From Chloroflexota bacterium (lineage in GTDB: Bacteria > Chloroflexota > Ktedonobacteria > Ktedonobacterales > JACDGC01), in contig JAJYBV010000024.1 of the NCBI GenBank assembly GCA_021778805.1, positions 1,236 to 40,194 on the forward strand: a stretch of 38,959 nucleotides of DNA, written 5' to 3'. The position numbers were made by a program, and so were the translations under genes. Positions 27,640-37,042 of the stretch are shown one piece after another; within the stretch, counting starts at the first letter, position 1; the number at the start of each line of letters is the position of its first letter. The notes below the pieces were generated by a model that was given only the letters and a program-made list of their open reading frames with translations, did no database searches and had not been told where the DNA came from.

Positions 27640-28176
27640 ATGGACGAAAGAGAACTTTTATTGCTGGGGCTTTTAAAAATACAAAGCCAGCATGGTTACC
27701 AAATAAATGAATTTATCTCAAAAAACCTGAGCCGGGTTACATCAATGAAGAAAGCAACCGCGTATGCTCTGCTGGAAAATATGCGGAAAAATGGGCTGAT
27801 TGATGAAAGCATTTCTCAGGAAGGAAATCGGCCTCAGCGTAAAGTATATTCGATAACTTCCGCCGGGGATGCAGCGTTTGATACACTGTTGAAAACCTAT
27901 TTAGCGCAGCCGGGACAAATCACTTTTTCATTGGATATTGCGTTGATGTTTATTGGAAACTTGCCGGTAGCTGAAGTTATCAATTTGCTGGATGAACGTA
28001 TGAAATTGCTTATTGAGCAAATAGAAACGTATGAACGGGCGCCAAAACATGAGTACGATCTGGGATCCAGGCTGGCGGTGGAACATGTGTTATCGCACCT
28101 GCAGCTAGATTTATCATGGCTGCAATCTGCAAAGGAAATGATTGTTCAAGAAGCAAGCAGTGGAAGTAACGGCTGA
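27640..28176 (+). CDS. PadR-family transcriptional regulator
   Basis: DERELLLLGLLKIQSQHGYQINEFISKNLSRVTSMKKATAYALLENMRKNGLIDE..RKVYSITSAG; divergent from the MFS gene. Confidence 0.88.
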   Translation: MDERELLLLGLLKIQSQHGYQINEFISKNLSRVTSMKKATAYALLENMRKNGLIDESISQEGNRPQRKVYSITSAGDAAFDTLLKTYLAQPGQITFSLDIALMFIGNLPVAEVINLLDERMKLLIEQIETYERAPKHEYDLGSRLAVEHVLSHLQLDLSWLQSAKEMIVQEASSGSNG

Positions 28177-28304
28177 AAATATGCGAAAATAATATTGTCT
28201 TAACCCATAAGACGGCCGGGCGCTGATAAATGAACATCTGCATAAAGAGATGTTGAGGCAAAATTTCCTCTCGCCGCCTATTTTCTGAAAGTTTCTGCTT
28301 GAAC

Positions 28305-29267
28305 ATGAAATCGACATCCTTCCGCGGCTGGAGCATGCTTATATTAAGCAATTTTATTTTTGCCGGCGCTTATGTTTCGGGGAAGATTGCGCTGGCAAGC
28401 GTTTCCCCGATTATTTTAAATATGCTTCGATTTATTGTTGCCTCTACCTTGCTTATACCTATTTTGGTTGTTCAGCGAAAATATTTGCGTATGCAACGGC
28501 GCGATTTAACGATATTTTTAACCGTTTCGCTGTGCAGTTTTGTATTGAATAAATTTTTTGAATATTGGGGGCTTAGTTTAAGCAACGCTTCCGATACTGC
28601 TTTGCTGATATCCGGTGAAGGAATATTTACGGCAATTTTAGCGTGGGTAATTCTGAAAGAACGAATAACAATCAGCAGAGTTATTGCCTTGCTTATCGGT
28701 TTGTTTGGCGCATATTTAATTATTGAGCGCGGCTTTATTCCGCATTTCCAAGAATCTGGTTCAATGTCTTTGCGGATCATTGGGGACGGTTTATTTCTGC
28801 TTTCGTTGGTGTTTGAAGCATTTGCGTCTATAATCAGCAAAAAACTAACGGGAAAATTTTCGCCGCTCTTTATTACGTCGGCCACCGTTACCGGAAGTTT
28901 GTTTGTATGGATACCAGCAGGGAGTGTGGATATTGCGCTGCATGGATTGAAGCTTACGTGGCCGGCCGCTGCAGGTATTCTTTATTTAGGTGTGCTGGTT
29001 ACTGCAACGGCGTATTATTTGTGGTTTGGCGGTCTGCAAATGATTGACGCAGCTTCCGCAGCGGTGACGCTGTTTTTGCAGCCGCTTATCGGCGCGCTGC
29101 TGGCGGTGGCTATATTAGGCGATCATATTGGGTTGTTTACTATTTTAGGCGGATTATGTATCATCTTCAGCATGTGGATGATATCTTGGCCGGTTCCCGA
29201 CAAAAAAGAATTAGAAATTGGATTGAATGTATCCGTTCCCGACTTGGATAAGTTCCATGGTGTGTAA
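28305..29267 (+). CDS. EamA/DMT-superfamily transporter
   Basis: About 10 TM in two repeats; NFIFAGAYVSGKIAL, YLGVLVTATAYYLWFGGLQMIDAASAAVTLFLQPLIGALLA. Confidence 0.88.
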   Translation: MKSTSFRGWSMLILSNFIFAGAYVSGKIALASVSPIILNMLRFIVASTLLIPILVVQRKYLRMQRRDLTIFLTVSLCSFVLNKFFEYWGLSLSNASDTALLISGEGIFTAILAWVILKERITISRVIALLIGLFGAYLIIERGFIPHFQESGSMSLRIIGDGLFLLSLVFEAFASIISKKLTGKFSPLFITSATVTGSLFVWIPAGSVDIALHGLKLTWPAAAGILYLGVLVTATAYYLWFGGLQMIDAASAAVTLFLQPLIGALLAVAILGDHIGLFTILGGLCIIFSMWMISWPVPDKKELEIGLNVSVPDLDKFHGV

Positions 29268-29423
29268 AGCAATTAGGCGCAAATTAAGATCATTTGGCAT
29301 ATCAAATTCAAATTGTTTGCATAAATTGGCTTATTTATAAACACATTTTTCACATAGCTATGATATACTAATATCTGAGGCCGGTTGGTTTCAATATTTT
29401 AAACTTCAAAAAAGGGGTTAGAT

Positions 29424-29687
29424 ATGTCGAAAGCATTGTCACGAAATGTGTATTTAGTGTCTTTAGTGCTTATAATTGTTTCTACAGTTCTAATTTATTC
29501 AAAAGCAAGCCCTACTGTTGGCGCTTTGCTTTATTTCGTTGGCGCTCTTGGAGCTATAGTTTCATGGATAGGGGCGTTGATAAAAACAGCGCAATTATCT
29601 CGCTGGGGATGGTTTGTTGGTATTTTAATAACTGGCGGTATTGGCTTTTTAATCTATGTTTTCGCTGGCCCTACAGAGAAGCGCTAA
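29424..29687 (+). CDS. Small membrane protein (87 aa), hypothetical
   Basis: Preceded by AAAAAGGGG; about 3 TM; followed by a terminator. Confidence 0.7.
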   Translation: MSKALSRNVYLVSLVLIIVSTVLIYSKASPTVGALLYFVGALGAIVSWIGALIKTAQLSRWGWFVGILITGGIGFLIYVFAGPTEKR

Positions 29688-29710
29688 GCCGCTTTGGCTT
29701 TAATAATAAG

Positions 29711-29742
29711 AGTTCGGTGTGCTCTACGCCGGACTTTTTTTA
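29711..29742 (+). terminator. Rho-independent terminator
   Basis: AGTTCGG...CCGGACT stem followed by TTTTTTT. Confidence 0.8.
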
Positions 29743-29927
29743 TTTTCTGCGGTAAATATCCGTGGTTTTACCTGAATTTCCGAACTTTTCCATAACTTGT
29801 GTGCGCCTGCTTTCATGATACAATACACATGAATGAAATACGCCGCTTTGCGTTGTTCAACGTTATTCGTTTGCAGCGGCTGAAATCGATGGCAGATTCG
29901 ACATTACCTTACGGGGAGCGCACAAGC

Positions 29928-31373
29928 ATGATTGCTTCAGAAATTATTCATTTATTTGAATCGGCAGTTGGCCCCATGCGCGTTATCACTCATCCCGCCG
30001 AGCGCAAAGCTTTCGCTTCTGATGCGCTGCTGCATTATCATGAACCCCCGGAACTGGTTGTTTTCCCGGAAACAACTGAACAAATAAGCTCTATCGTTAA
30101 AATCTGCAATACCCATCACATACCGTTTACGCCGCGCGGTTCGGGAACCGGTCTTTCAGGCGGTGCAACCCCATCTCCGGAATCTGTGGTGATTGCCACT
30201 GCTAAAATGCGGAAAATACACCGAATCGATATCGCAAATCGGCTGGCGGTGGTGGATCCCGGTGTGATTAATAGCGACATCACTAAAGCTGTGGCGTCTG
30301 CCGGATATTTTTATGCGCCGGATCCTTCCAGTCAATCGGTTTCTACAATTGGCGGCAATGTTGCTGAAAACGCCGGCGGAATACACTGTTTTAAATATGG
30401 ATTTACCGTAAACCATATTCTTGGCGCACAAATAGTACTGGGCAATGGTGATATTGTTGAAGTTGGCGGTGAGGCAATGGATATGCCCGGTTATAATTTG
30501 CTCAGCGTCATTGTGGGGTCTGAAGGCACATTGGGTATAGTTACCTGCGTAACGGTAAGGCTGACTGCACAGCCGCAAAGCATTGTAACTGCGCTGGTTC
30601 CTTTCGCCTCCATGGAATCTGCCGGCGCGGCGGTTTCAGCCATTATAGCCGCAGGTATTGTTCCAGCCGCAATCGAACTGATGGATCAGCTGACGCTGCA
30701 AGTTTGTGAAAACACGATTCACGCCGGATACCCCGAAAACGCAGCGGCAATTTTGCTGGTTGAATTAGATGGGCCGCAAGCCGAAGTTGAAGCTAGAATA
30801 GCGGATGTTGCCAAAATTTGCCGAAACTATGAAGCGCTGAATTGGAAGATTGCCACTTTACCCGCGGAACGCGCGCTTTTGTGGAAAGGCCGCAAAGCTG
30901 CGTTTGCTGCGCTGGGACAGCTTGGCGCGCACTTATTTTTGCATGATGGTGTTGTTCCCCGCACAAAACTGCCGGAAGCGCTGAAACGTTTGACAGATGT
31001 TGGCCGCCGTTCCGGTTTGTGGATTGCCACGGTTCTGCACGCTGGAGATGGCAACTTGCACCCGGTAGTGCTGTATAACGATGATCAGGAGGCGCTGGCG
31101 GAACAAGTTGCCGCAGATATTTTAACTATGTGTGTTGAATTAGGCGGCAGCATAACAGGCGAGCATGGCGTTGGCCTAGATAAACGTGAGTTTATGAATG
31201 TGATGTTTACCGAAAATGATATGGCGGCGCACCAAAAGTTGCGTTTGGCGTTCGACCCATTAGGCATCAGTAATCCGGGGAAAATATATCCTGCGCCAAA
31301 TATGTGCGGGGAAGGCGCAAAAAAATACAAACAACATCCGCTTGAACAAAACGGAACTATTACCAGATTGTGA
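29928..31373 (+). CDS. glcD: FAD-linked oxidase, glycolate oxidase subunit GlcD-like (start chosen at GGGGAG-preceded ATG; longer ORF from 29799)
   Basis: PRGSGTGLSGGATPSPESVVIATAKM, YAPDPSSQSVSTIGGNVAENAGGIHCFKYG, GEHGVGLDKREFM. Confidence 0.92.
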   Translation: MIASEIIHLFESAVGPMRVITHPAERKAFASDALLHYHEPPELVVFPETTEQISSIVKICNTHHIPFTPRGSGTGLSGGATPSPESVVIATAKMRKIHRIDIANRLAVVDPGVINSDITKAVASAGYFYAPDPSSQSVSTIGGNVAENAGGIHCFKYGFTVNHILGAQIVLGNGDIVEVGGEAMDMPGYNLLSVIVGSEGTLGIVTCVTVRLTAQPQSIVTALVPFASMESAGAAVSAIIAAGIVPAAIELMDQLTLQVCENTIHAGYPENAAAILLVELDGPQAEVEARIADVAKICRNYEALNWKIATLPAERALLWKGRKAAFAALGQLGAHLFLHDGVVPRTKLPEALKRLTDVGRRSGLWIATVLHAGDGNLHPVVLYNDDQEALAEQVAADILTMCVELGGSITGEHGVGLDKREFMNVMFTENDMAAHQKLRLAFDPLGISNPGKIYPAPNMCGEGAKKYKQHPLEQNGTITRL

Positions 31374-31390
31374 TTTTTTCAAAAATTTTA

Positions 31391-31698
31391 TTATCAGGTG
31401 TTTTAAGTCAGCGACCCCATGCCTAAAGGCAGGGGTATGTGAAAGCTTACTCCGATGCTGACCAGATCCCCTGGAAACAGGGAGCCGTTATCAGGAAGTG
31501 TTCAAATTCGCACCTTCAGATGGCATCTCAGTCTGAAGCTCTGCAAGTTCAACGTTAAACAGGTTGATGGGGTGTCAAAGCCAGTGCGTTGAGCATAGTA
31601 CCGCCTGCTAACCCGATCGAGGGAACCATGTACCGCCAGTGGCAACACTGGTGTGAGGCCAATTACGGCCCCTTCGCAAGAAGGAAAGGAAAAAACAA
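31391..31698 (+). ncRNA. omega RNA (HEARO-type) of the IscB element, including a presumptive 16-nt guide at about 31391-31406
   Basis: Directly 5' of iscB. Stems: GTCAGC(31407)/GCTGAC(31462); CCCTG-GAAA-CAGGG; CTTCAGA/TCTGAAG; CCAGTG-GCAA-CACTGG; CCTTC-GCAA-GAAGG just before the iscB start. Confidence 0.85.
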
Positions 31699-33048
31699 AT
31701 GTCACGAGTCTTTGTTGTCGATATGCAACAGCAGCCACTCACTCCCTGCACACCAGCACGGGCGCGCTGGCTGTTGACGCAAAAGAAAGCCGCTATCTGG
31801 CGCAGATACCCTTTCACCATTATCGTGAAGGGAGCCAAGCCAGATGCCCTTGTCCCTGAAATGGTGTGCAAGCTCGATCCAGGCAGCGAAACCACCGGTA
31901 TTGCCGTTCTCAACCAACAATCGGGAGAAGTGCTCTGGGCAGGGGAATTGACGCATCGCGGGCAAGCTATCAAAGAACGGCTGGACCAACGCCGAGGCTG
32001 TCGAAGAAGCCGATGCCAGCGCCATACACGCTATCGAGAGCCGCGATTTCTCAATCGGACTCGTCCCAAAGGATGGCTGCCACCATCGGCGCAAAGTCGA
32101 GTAGCAAATATCCATACCTGGGTCAATCGCATTCGCCTATCCTGTCTTATTGCTTCATTGAGTATGGAGTTGGTAAAATTCGATACCCAATTGATGCAGC
32201 ATGCGGAAATTAGTGGTGTGGAATATCAGCAAGGAACCCTGGCAGGATATGAAACCAGGGAATACTTGCTCGAAAAATGGAACCGAGCCTGTGCCTATTG
32301 TGGGGCAACCCATCTTCCTTTGCAAATAGAGCACATCGTCCCCAAATCGCGTGGGGGAAGCAATCGCATTGCCAATCTTGCCATCGCCTGTGAAGCCTGC
32401 AACCTGAAGAAAGGCGCCCACACCGCCGAAGCATTTGGGTTTCCTAATGTGCAGCAGCAAGCACAACAGCCATTGAAGGATGCGGCTGCGGTCAACGCCA
32501 GCAGATGGGCTGTGTGGCGTGTGTTGACCCAAACAGGGTTGCCCGTTGAAACAGGCAGTGGGGGATTGACCAAATTTAATCGAACCCATCGCAATCTGCC
32601 AAAGACCCATTGGCTGGATGCCAGTTGTGTCGGCCACTCCACGCCGGAAACCCTCCACTGGAAGCAGGTACATCCGTTCCTGATAACAGCAATGGGACGG
32701 CATAGTCGGCAGATGTGTCGAACGAATGCGTTTGGAGTTCCAGACAAAGCGCCCAAAGCAACCAGTGTCGTTGGAGGGTTCCGAACCGGAGACATGGTCA
32801 AAGCAGTCGTGCCCGAAACGAGTAAAAAAGCAGGGGTGTATGTGGGTCGGATTGCCATCCGGGCAACAGGCTACTGCAATATCAAAACGGGTACCGAAAC
32901 TATTCAAGGCATCCATGTTCGCTATTGCACGGCCCTGCATCGAATGGACGGGTATTCCTATTCTTTCAAGAAAGAGAGGCTCACCTGACGGTGAGCAGGC
33001 ATTTCCTCCCCATTCCGCAAGGAAGGGGTCTTCATGCCTGAGCTTTAA
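31407..33048 (+). mobile_element. IscB-carrying IS200/IS605-related element (no tnpA inside)
   Basis: omega RNA + iscB + 3' hairpins (GCTCACC-TGAC-GGTGAGC 32979-32996; CCCC-a-TTCC-GCAA-GGAA-GGGG 33008-33028). It lies between glcD and glcE. Boundaries approximate. Confidence 0.75.
31699..32988 (+). CDS. iscB: RNA-guided endonuclease IscB (PLMP, split RuvC, Arg-rich bridge helix, HNH)
   Basis: PLTPCTPARARWLLTQKKAAIWRRYPFTIIVKG; RuvC-I KLDPGSETTGIAV; bridge RRGCRRSRCQRHTRYREPRFLNRTRPKGWLPPS; RuvC-II SMELVKFDTQLMQ; HNH CAYCGATHLPLQIEHIVPKSRGGSNRIANLAIACEACN; RuvC-III HWLDASCVG. Confidence 0.96.
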   Translation: MSRVFVVDMQQQPLTPCTPARARWLLTQKKAAIWRRYPFTIIVKGAKPDALVPEMVCKLDPGSETTGIAVLNQQSGEVLWAGELTHRGQAIKERLDQRRGCRRSRCQRHTRYREPRFLNRTRPKGWLPPSAQSRVANIHTWVNRIRLSCLIASLSMELVKFDTQLMQHAEISGVEYQQGTLAGYETREYLLEKWNRACAYCGATHLPLQIEHIVPKSRGGSNRIANLAIACEACNLKKGAHTAEAFGFPNVQQQAQQPLKDAAAVNASRWAVWRVLTQTGLPVETGSGGLTKFNRTHRNLPKTHWLDASCVGHSTPETLHWKQVHPFLITAMGRHSRQMCRTNAFGVPDKAPKATSVVGGFRTGDMVKAVVPETSKKAGVYVGRIAIRATGYCNIKTGTETIQGIHVRYCTALHRMDGYSYSFKKERLT

Positions 33049-34275
33049 ATGAATGTAAACGCTGAACAAGAGTTATTCGCGCGGTTTGCGAATATTGTAA
33101 CCGAACCATCTGAAAAAGACGCTATTTTAGGTGTTGCGCCAAAAGTTATTGTATCACCGGCGAATACCGAACAGATTTCCGCAATTTTAGCTTTTGCCGC
33201 AGAAAATAATCTTGCCGTTATACCACGCGGCGCCGGCGCACAAATGGCTATTGGGTCTGCTCCATCTCGCGCAGATATTCTTTTGGATTTATCGAAAATG
33301 AATACCATCATTGCATATGAGCCGGGAGATATGACAATTACTGCACAGGCCGGAACTTCTATTGGAGCCATTCAGCGCGCGGCCGCAGAGTATCGGCAGT
33401 TTTTAGCAATAGATCCCGATGTGGAGGAAAGCGCAACGATTGGCGGTATTGCCGCGGTTGGGATAAACGGTACACGCCGAATGAAATATGGCGGCGTATA
33501 TGATCAGATACTCGGCGCGCAGTTTGTGTTAGCTGATGGAACGATTGCCCGCGCAGGCGGCAAAATTGTGAAAAACGTTGCAGGATATGATATCGCGCGT
33601 TTGCTGTGCGGATCTTTGGGTACCTTGGCGGTGTTAACCGAGGTAACATTCCGGTTGCAGCCAAAACCGCCGTTCTCACGCTGGATTGGTGTTCCCTCGC
33701 CAACTTTAGAGGCTGCGCAAACCGTTGTTCAGCTTATACGCCAGTCGCAGTTATCACCATCTGCAATTGAGGTTGTGCCGGCGGCAGATGGCTTTGTAAC
33801 CGCGCTGTCTTTTGAATACACTGCGGCGGCAATTCAAGAGCAAGTGACGGCGCTGCGACAGCTTTTAGGCAAAAAATATGGCGCATGGTATATTGCTAAA
33901 CCCAATTTTTCATTGCCCAAAAACGCTTTTGCGCTGAGAATTTCTGCGCCGCCTTCGCAAACCCTCCCCATTTTGCAAAAGGTCCTGGAAATATCTGAGC
34001 CTATGCATATCGATTGGGTGGCGCATGTGGGATTTGGCGCAATTGAAACGTCGGTGAATGCCGCGCCAGACGCCGTTGTGCGCCTTACCGGGCAGCTGCG
34101 GCCGGTTTGTGAAGCTGCCGGCGGCGCGCTGGTTGTTTCCGGAGATGGTTTAAGCGCACTGCCAGAGCTGGATCCTTGGGGAACAGTTAGTTCCGCGCCG
34201 TTGATGCGCTCGGTTAAATCTTATTATGATCCTAAATCTATTTTGAATCCCGGCCGATTTGTCGACGGAATCTAA
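33049..34275 (+). CDS. glcE: FAD-binding oxidase, glycolate oxidase subunit GlcE-like
   Basis: PANTEQISAILAFAAENNLAVIPRGAGAQMAIG, KIVKNVAGYDIARLLCGSLGTLAVLTEVTFRL. Confidence 0.88.
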   Translation: MNVNAEQELFARFANIVTEPSEKDAILGVAPKVIVSPANTEQISAILAFAAENNLAVIPRGAGAQMAIGSAPSRADILLDLSKMNTIIAYEPGDMTITAQAGTSIGAIQRAAAEYRQFLAIDPDVEESATIGGIAAVGINGTRRMKYGGVYDQILGAQFVLADGTIARAGGKIVKNVAGYDIARLLCGSLGTLAVLTEVTFRLQPKPPFSRWIGVPSPTLEAAQTVVQLIRQSQLSPSAIEVVPAADGFVTALSFEYTAAAIQEQVTALRQLLGKKYGAWYIAKPNFSLPKNAFALRISAPPSQTLPILQKVLEISEPMHIDWVAHVGFGAIETSVNAAPDAVVRLTGQLRPVCEAAGGALVVSGDGLSALPELDPWGTVSSAPLMRSVKSYYDPKSILNPGRFVDGI

Positions 34276-34298
34276 ATTAATTGCAAAGGCAATGCGCT

Positions 34299-35618
34299 AT
34301 GCAAACTGAAAAGAATGACTCAACACAGCATTTGGTTCACAAACCGGATAAAGAATTGCTGAACGCATGCATACATTGCGGATTTTGCCTCACTTCGTGC
34401 CCCACCTATGTGTTGTGGGGTGATGAATCGGATTCGCCACGCGGCCGTATTCAATTTATGAAAATGCTTGCCGATGACGAGTTGCAGCCCGATAGGCAGA
34501 TGACACAGCACTTTGATAGCTGTTTAGGCTGTGAAGCTTGCGCAACCGCGTGTCCTTCCGGCGTGCAGTATGGCGCGCTGATTGAGGAAACTCGCGCGTA
34601 TGTTGCAAAAACCGTACCGCGGCGCTTGCCAGACGCCGCGTATCGCGCGCTGCTTTTCAGTCTATTTCCTTACCCCAAAAGATTGCGAGCGATGAAGCCG
34701 TTTTTATGGCTTTACCAAAAAAGCGGAGTTAGCGCAGCCGTTCGTTCGCCGGTTGGAAAAGTGCTGCCGCGGCGTCTGCGCGCCTTAGACGCGGTTTTAC
34801 CTTCGGTGCGGCTGCGGCATGACCAAATACCAGTTATCACTCCGCCTAAAACTGCGCGGCGTTTGCGCGCCGGCATGATAACCGGTTGTGTGCAAGACGC
34901 ATTTTTTAGCGATGTCAATGCTGCAGCTGTTCGTGTGCTTACCGCGGAAGGTGTGGAAGTGATTACCCCGCCAAATCAAGGCTGCTGTGGCGCGCTGCAC
35001 ATACACTCCGGACGCGAAGAAGGCGCTATGGCAATGGCGCGCAGTATGATAGATATTTTTGAGCGCGCGCAAGTAGATGTTATCGTTATTGATTCCGCCG
35101 GATGCGGATCTACTCTAAAAAGGTACGATCGCTTGCTGCAAGGTGACGCGCAATATGCCGAACGCGCAAAAGCGTTTGTCGCCAAGGTAAAAGATATTTC
35201 GGAGGTTTTAAGCGAATTATCTGTAACGGTGCCGCGCCATCCCATACCGTTTAAAGTAGCCTATCACGACGCCTGCCATCTTAGCCATGCGCAGAAAATT
35301 CGCGAAGCGCCGCGAAATCTGTTAAAAACAATTCCCCAATTAGAGGTATTGGAAATACCGGAAGGCGATATCTGCTGTGGCAGCGCCGGAATCTATAACC
35401 TAACCGAGCCGGTTGCCGCTGAAGAACTGGGAATTAGAAAAGCGCGGAATATCCTTGCAATTCAACCTCAAGCATTGGTTGCATCTAACCCGGGATGCCT
35501 GCTGCAAATAAGCGCATCACTGAAAAAAGAAGGTATTCGCATACGTACCTATCATCCTATTGAGTTGGTAGATATGTCTATTCGCGGCGCGCTGCCAAAA
35601 GAACTATCTGCGCCATGA
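34299..35618 (+). CDS. glcF: Glycolate oxidase iron-sulfur subunit GlcF-like
   Basis: CIHCGFCLTSCPTY and CLGCEACATACPSGVQYG 4Fe-4S motifs; GCCGALHIHSG and CCGSAGIYNLTEP cysteine-rich domains. Confidence 0.93.
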   Translation: MQTEKNDSTQHLVHKPDKELLNACIHCGFCLTSCPTYVLWGDESDSPRGRIQFMKMLADDELQPDRQMTQHFDSCLGCEACATACPSGVQYGALIEETRAYVAKTVPRRLPDAAYRALLFSLFPYPKRLRAMKPFLWLYQKSGVSAAVRSPVGKVLPRRLRALDAVLPSVRLRHDQIPVITPPKTARRLRAGMITGCVQDAFFSDVNAAAVRVLTAEGVEVITPPNQGCCGALHIHSGREEGAMAMARSMIDIFERAQVDVIVIDSAGCGSTLKRYDRLLQGDAQYAERAKAFVAKVKDISEVLSELSVTVPRHPIPFKVAYHDACHLSHAQKIREAPRNLLKTIPQLEVLEIPEGDICCGSAGIYNLTEPVAAEELGIRKARNILAIQPQALVASNPGCLLQISASLKKEGIRIRTYHPIELVDMSIRGALPKELSAP

Positions 35619-35730
35619 AATAGCAAAAGCTATTGTGCGCGGCAAAATGCTTGATTGGCGCCATATTTGCGCTTATTCATAAATGTAATTTCCTATGTGG
35701 AAAACATGGTTAGCGTATACTAATAGTAGT

Positions 35731-35766
35731 GGCAAACTATCTGCATTGTTTGCCGGGCTTTTTGTG
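35731..35766 (+). terminator. Putative terminator downstream of glcF
   Basis: GGCAAAC (35731-35737)/GTTTGCC (35748-35754) followed by GGGCTTTTTGTG. Confidence 0.5.
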
Positions 35767-35786
35767 AAGGATCCTGGAACCGGGGT

Positions 35787-37025
35787 ATGGATATGCGAAC
35801 TGCGCGCGTGAAATCATCTATTTTTACACGGCGATTTATTCAAACATTGAATGTTATATTATCGCTGATATTAGTATTTTTATTGGCAGCGGCCGGATAT
35901 TTAATTTATTATGGCGTAGTTCATAATGATTTTGGGGCAACTTCCGGGCAAAACGCCATAAAATCAACGGTAAATGGCGCTGTTAACACTGCGCCGGCTA
36001 CAGCAACGCTGCCGGCGTCTAACAGCGCTTTGGTAAAATTTGTGTCTGGTAAAACGTATGGGGCCGGTGTTGCTTCGCTGGCGTGGGATCCTGCCGGGCA
36101 AAATTTAGCGGTGGGTGAAAACCCTGCGATATACGGCGGCAGCGGAAATGGCGGTGTGCTGCTATACCATCAAAATGGCTCCAGCGAGCGGCTAACGGGA
36201 TTTGAAGGATTTCAGGCGCCCGGTAGTTTAGTGTGGTCGCACAGTGGCGCCATGTTGGCTGCCGGCGGTCATTTAACATTAATTATTTGGCAGCCTGCCA
36301 TAAGCGCGGCTCCATTTAAAATTACGCTTCCGTCTGATCCCGGCTCTAATATCTATGTGTTTAATGTAAAAACCGGCGCCTTAGTTCATACATATCCTGA
36401 TACTATATTTTTGCCGTTTGGCTTCGCTGAATGGGGGCAGGGCGGCGCAATTTCTGCAAATACCGTTTTGCCCGCAAATCCGCTGAACCCCATAGAGCCG
36501 GCTTTTGCCCTTTGGGGTCCGGAGCAGGGAGCCGGAGTGTATTATGACGCTTCGATGGGCAAAACCATGATTGGCTCTTCTTCAAGCGATCGCGTGGCGC
36601 ATTCCGCACTTATCCGCTGGTCGCCGCAAGATGATTATATTGCGTGGGGATATCCTGCTTTACCGGTAAGTTCGGTAGAGTCAACCGCAAGCAGCCAAAA
36701 TACCGGACAATTTCAGGCAATTTTATCGCCAAATGCTTTATTTGCGGCTATGGTTACCAAAATTGGCGCAGCCAAATCAGTGGATTCAATATATATTACA
36801 CCTTCGGCGATTGGTTCTTTTGCTATGACGATGGCTTTTTCTGCCAAAGGCGCATCTTTGACGCTTTATAATTCAGCTAACGGATCCGAAATTACTTCCA
36901 TCGGAGATCCGAGCGGATTCAGCGACGCAACTGCGTGTAGTTTTAGCTGGACAAATTTGCCGCAACTTACTTTTGCTGCTGTTACCGGAAAGCAGATCGC
37001 GGTGGTGTATAGCGCGCCGGCGTAG
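35787..37025 (+). CDS. Membrane-anchored WD40/beta-propeller-like hypothetical protein
   Basis: N-terminal TM; recurrent VASLAWDPAGQNLAVGE, SLVWSHSGAMLAAGG, IRWSPQDDYIAWG blade-like motifs. Confidence 0.6.
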   Translation: MDMRTARVKSSIFTRRFIQTLNVILSLILVFLLAAAGYLIYYGVVHNDFGATSGQNAIKSTVNGAVNTAPATATLPASNSALVKFVSGKTYGAGVASLAWDPAGQNLAVGENPAIYGGSGNGGVLLYHQNGSSERLTGFEGFQAPGSLVWSHSGAMLAAGGHLTLIIWQPAISAAPFKITLPSDPGSNIYVFNVKTGALVHTYPDTIFLPFGFAEWGQGGAISANTVLPANPLNPIEPAFALWGPEQGAGVYYDASMGKTMIGSSSSDRVAHSALIRWSPQDDYIAWGYPALPVSSVESTASSQNTGQFQAILSPNALFAAMVTKIGAAKSVDSIYITPSAIGSFAMTMAFSAKGASLTLYNSANGSEITSIGDPSGFSDATACSFSWTNLPQLTFAAVTGKQIAVVYSAPA

Positions 37026-37042
37026 TTAAATGCGCTGGGCGG

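Noticed and set aside
31699-32988. TnpB, Cas9 or group II intron HNH protein
   Set aside because: The order PLMP-RuvC-I-bridge-RuvC-II-HNH-RuvC-III with short length and upstream structured RNA identifies IscB; no RT domain, no REC lobe and no CRISPR array.
32155-33069. 304-aa minus-strand ORF over iscB
   Set aside because: Antisense shadow of the iscB coding frame; the plus strand encodes all IscB motifs.
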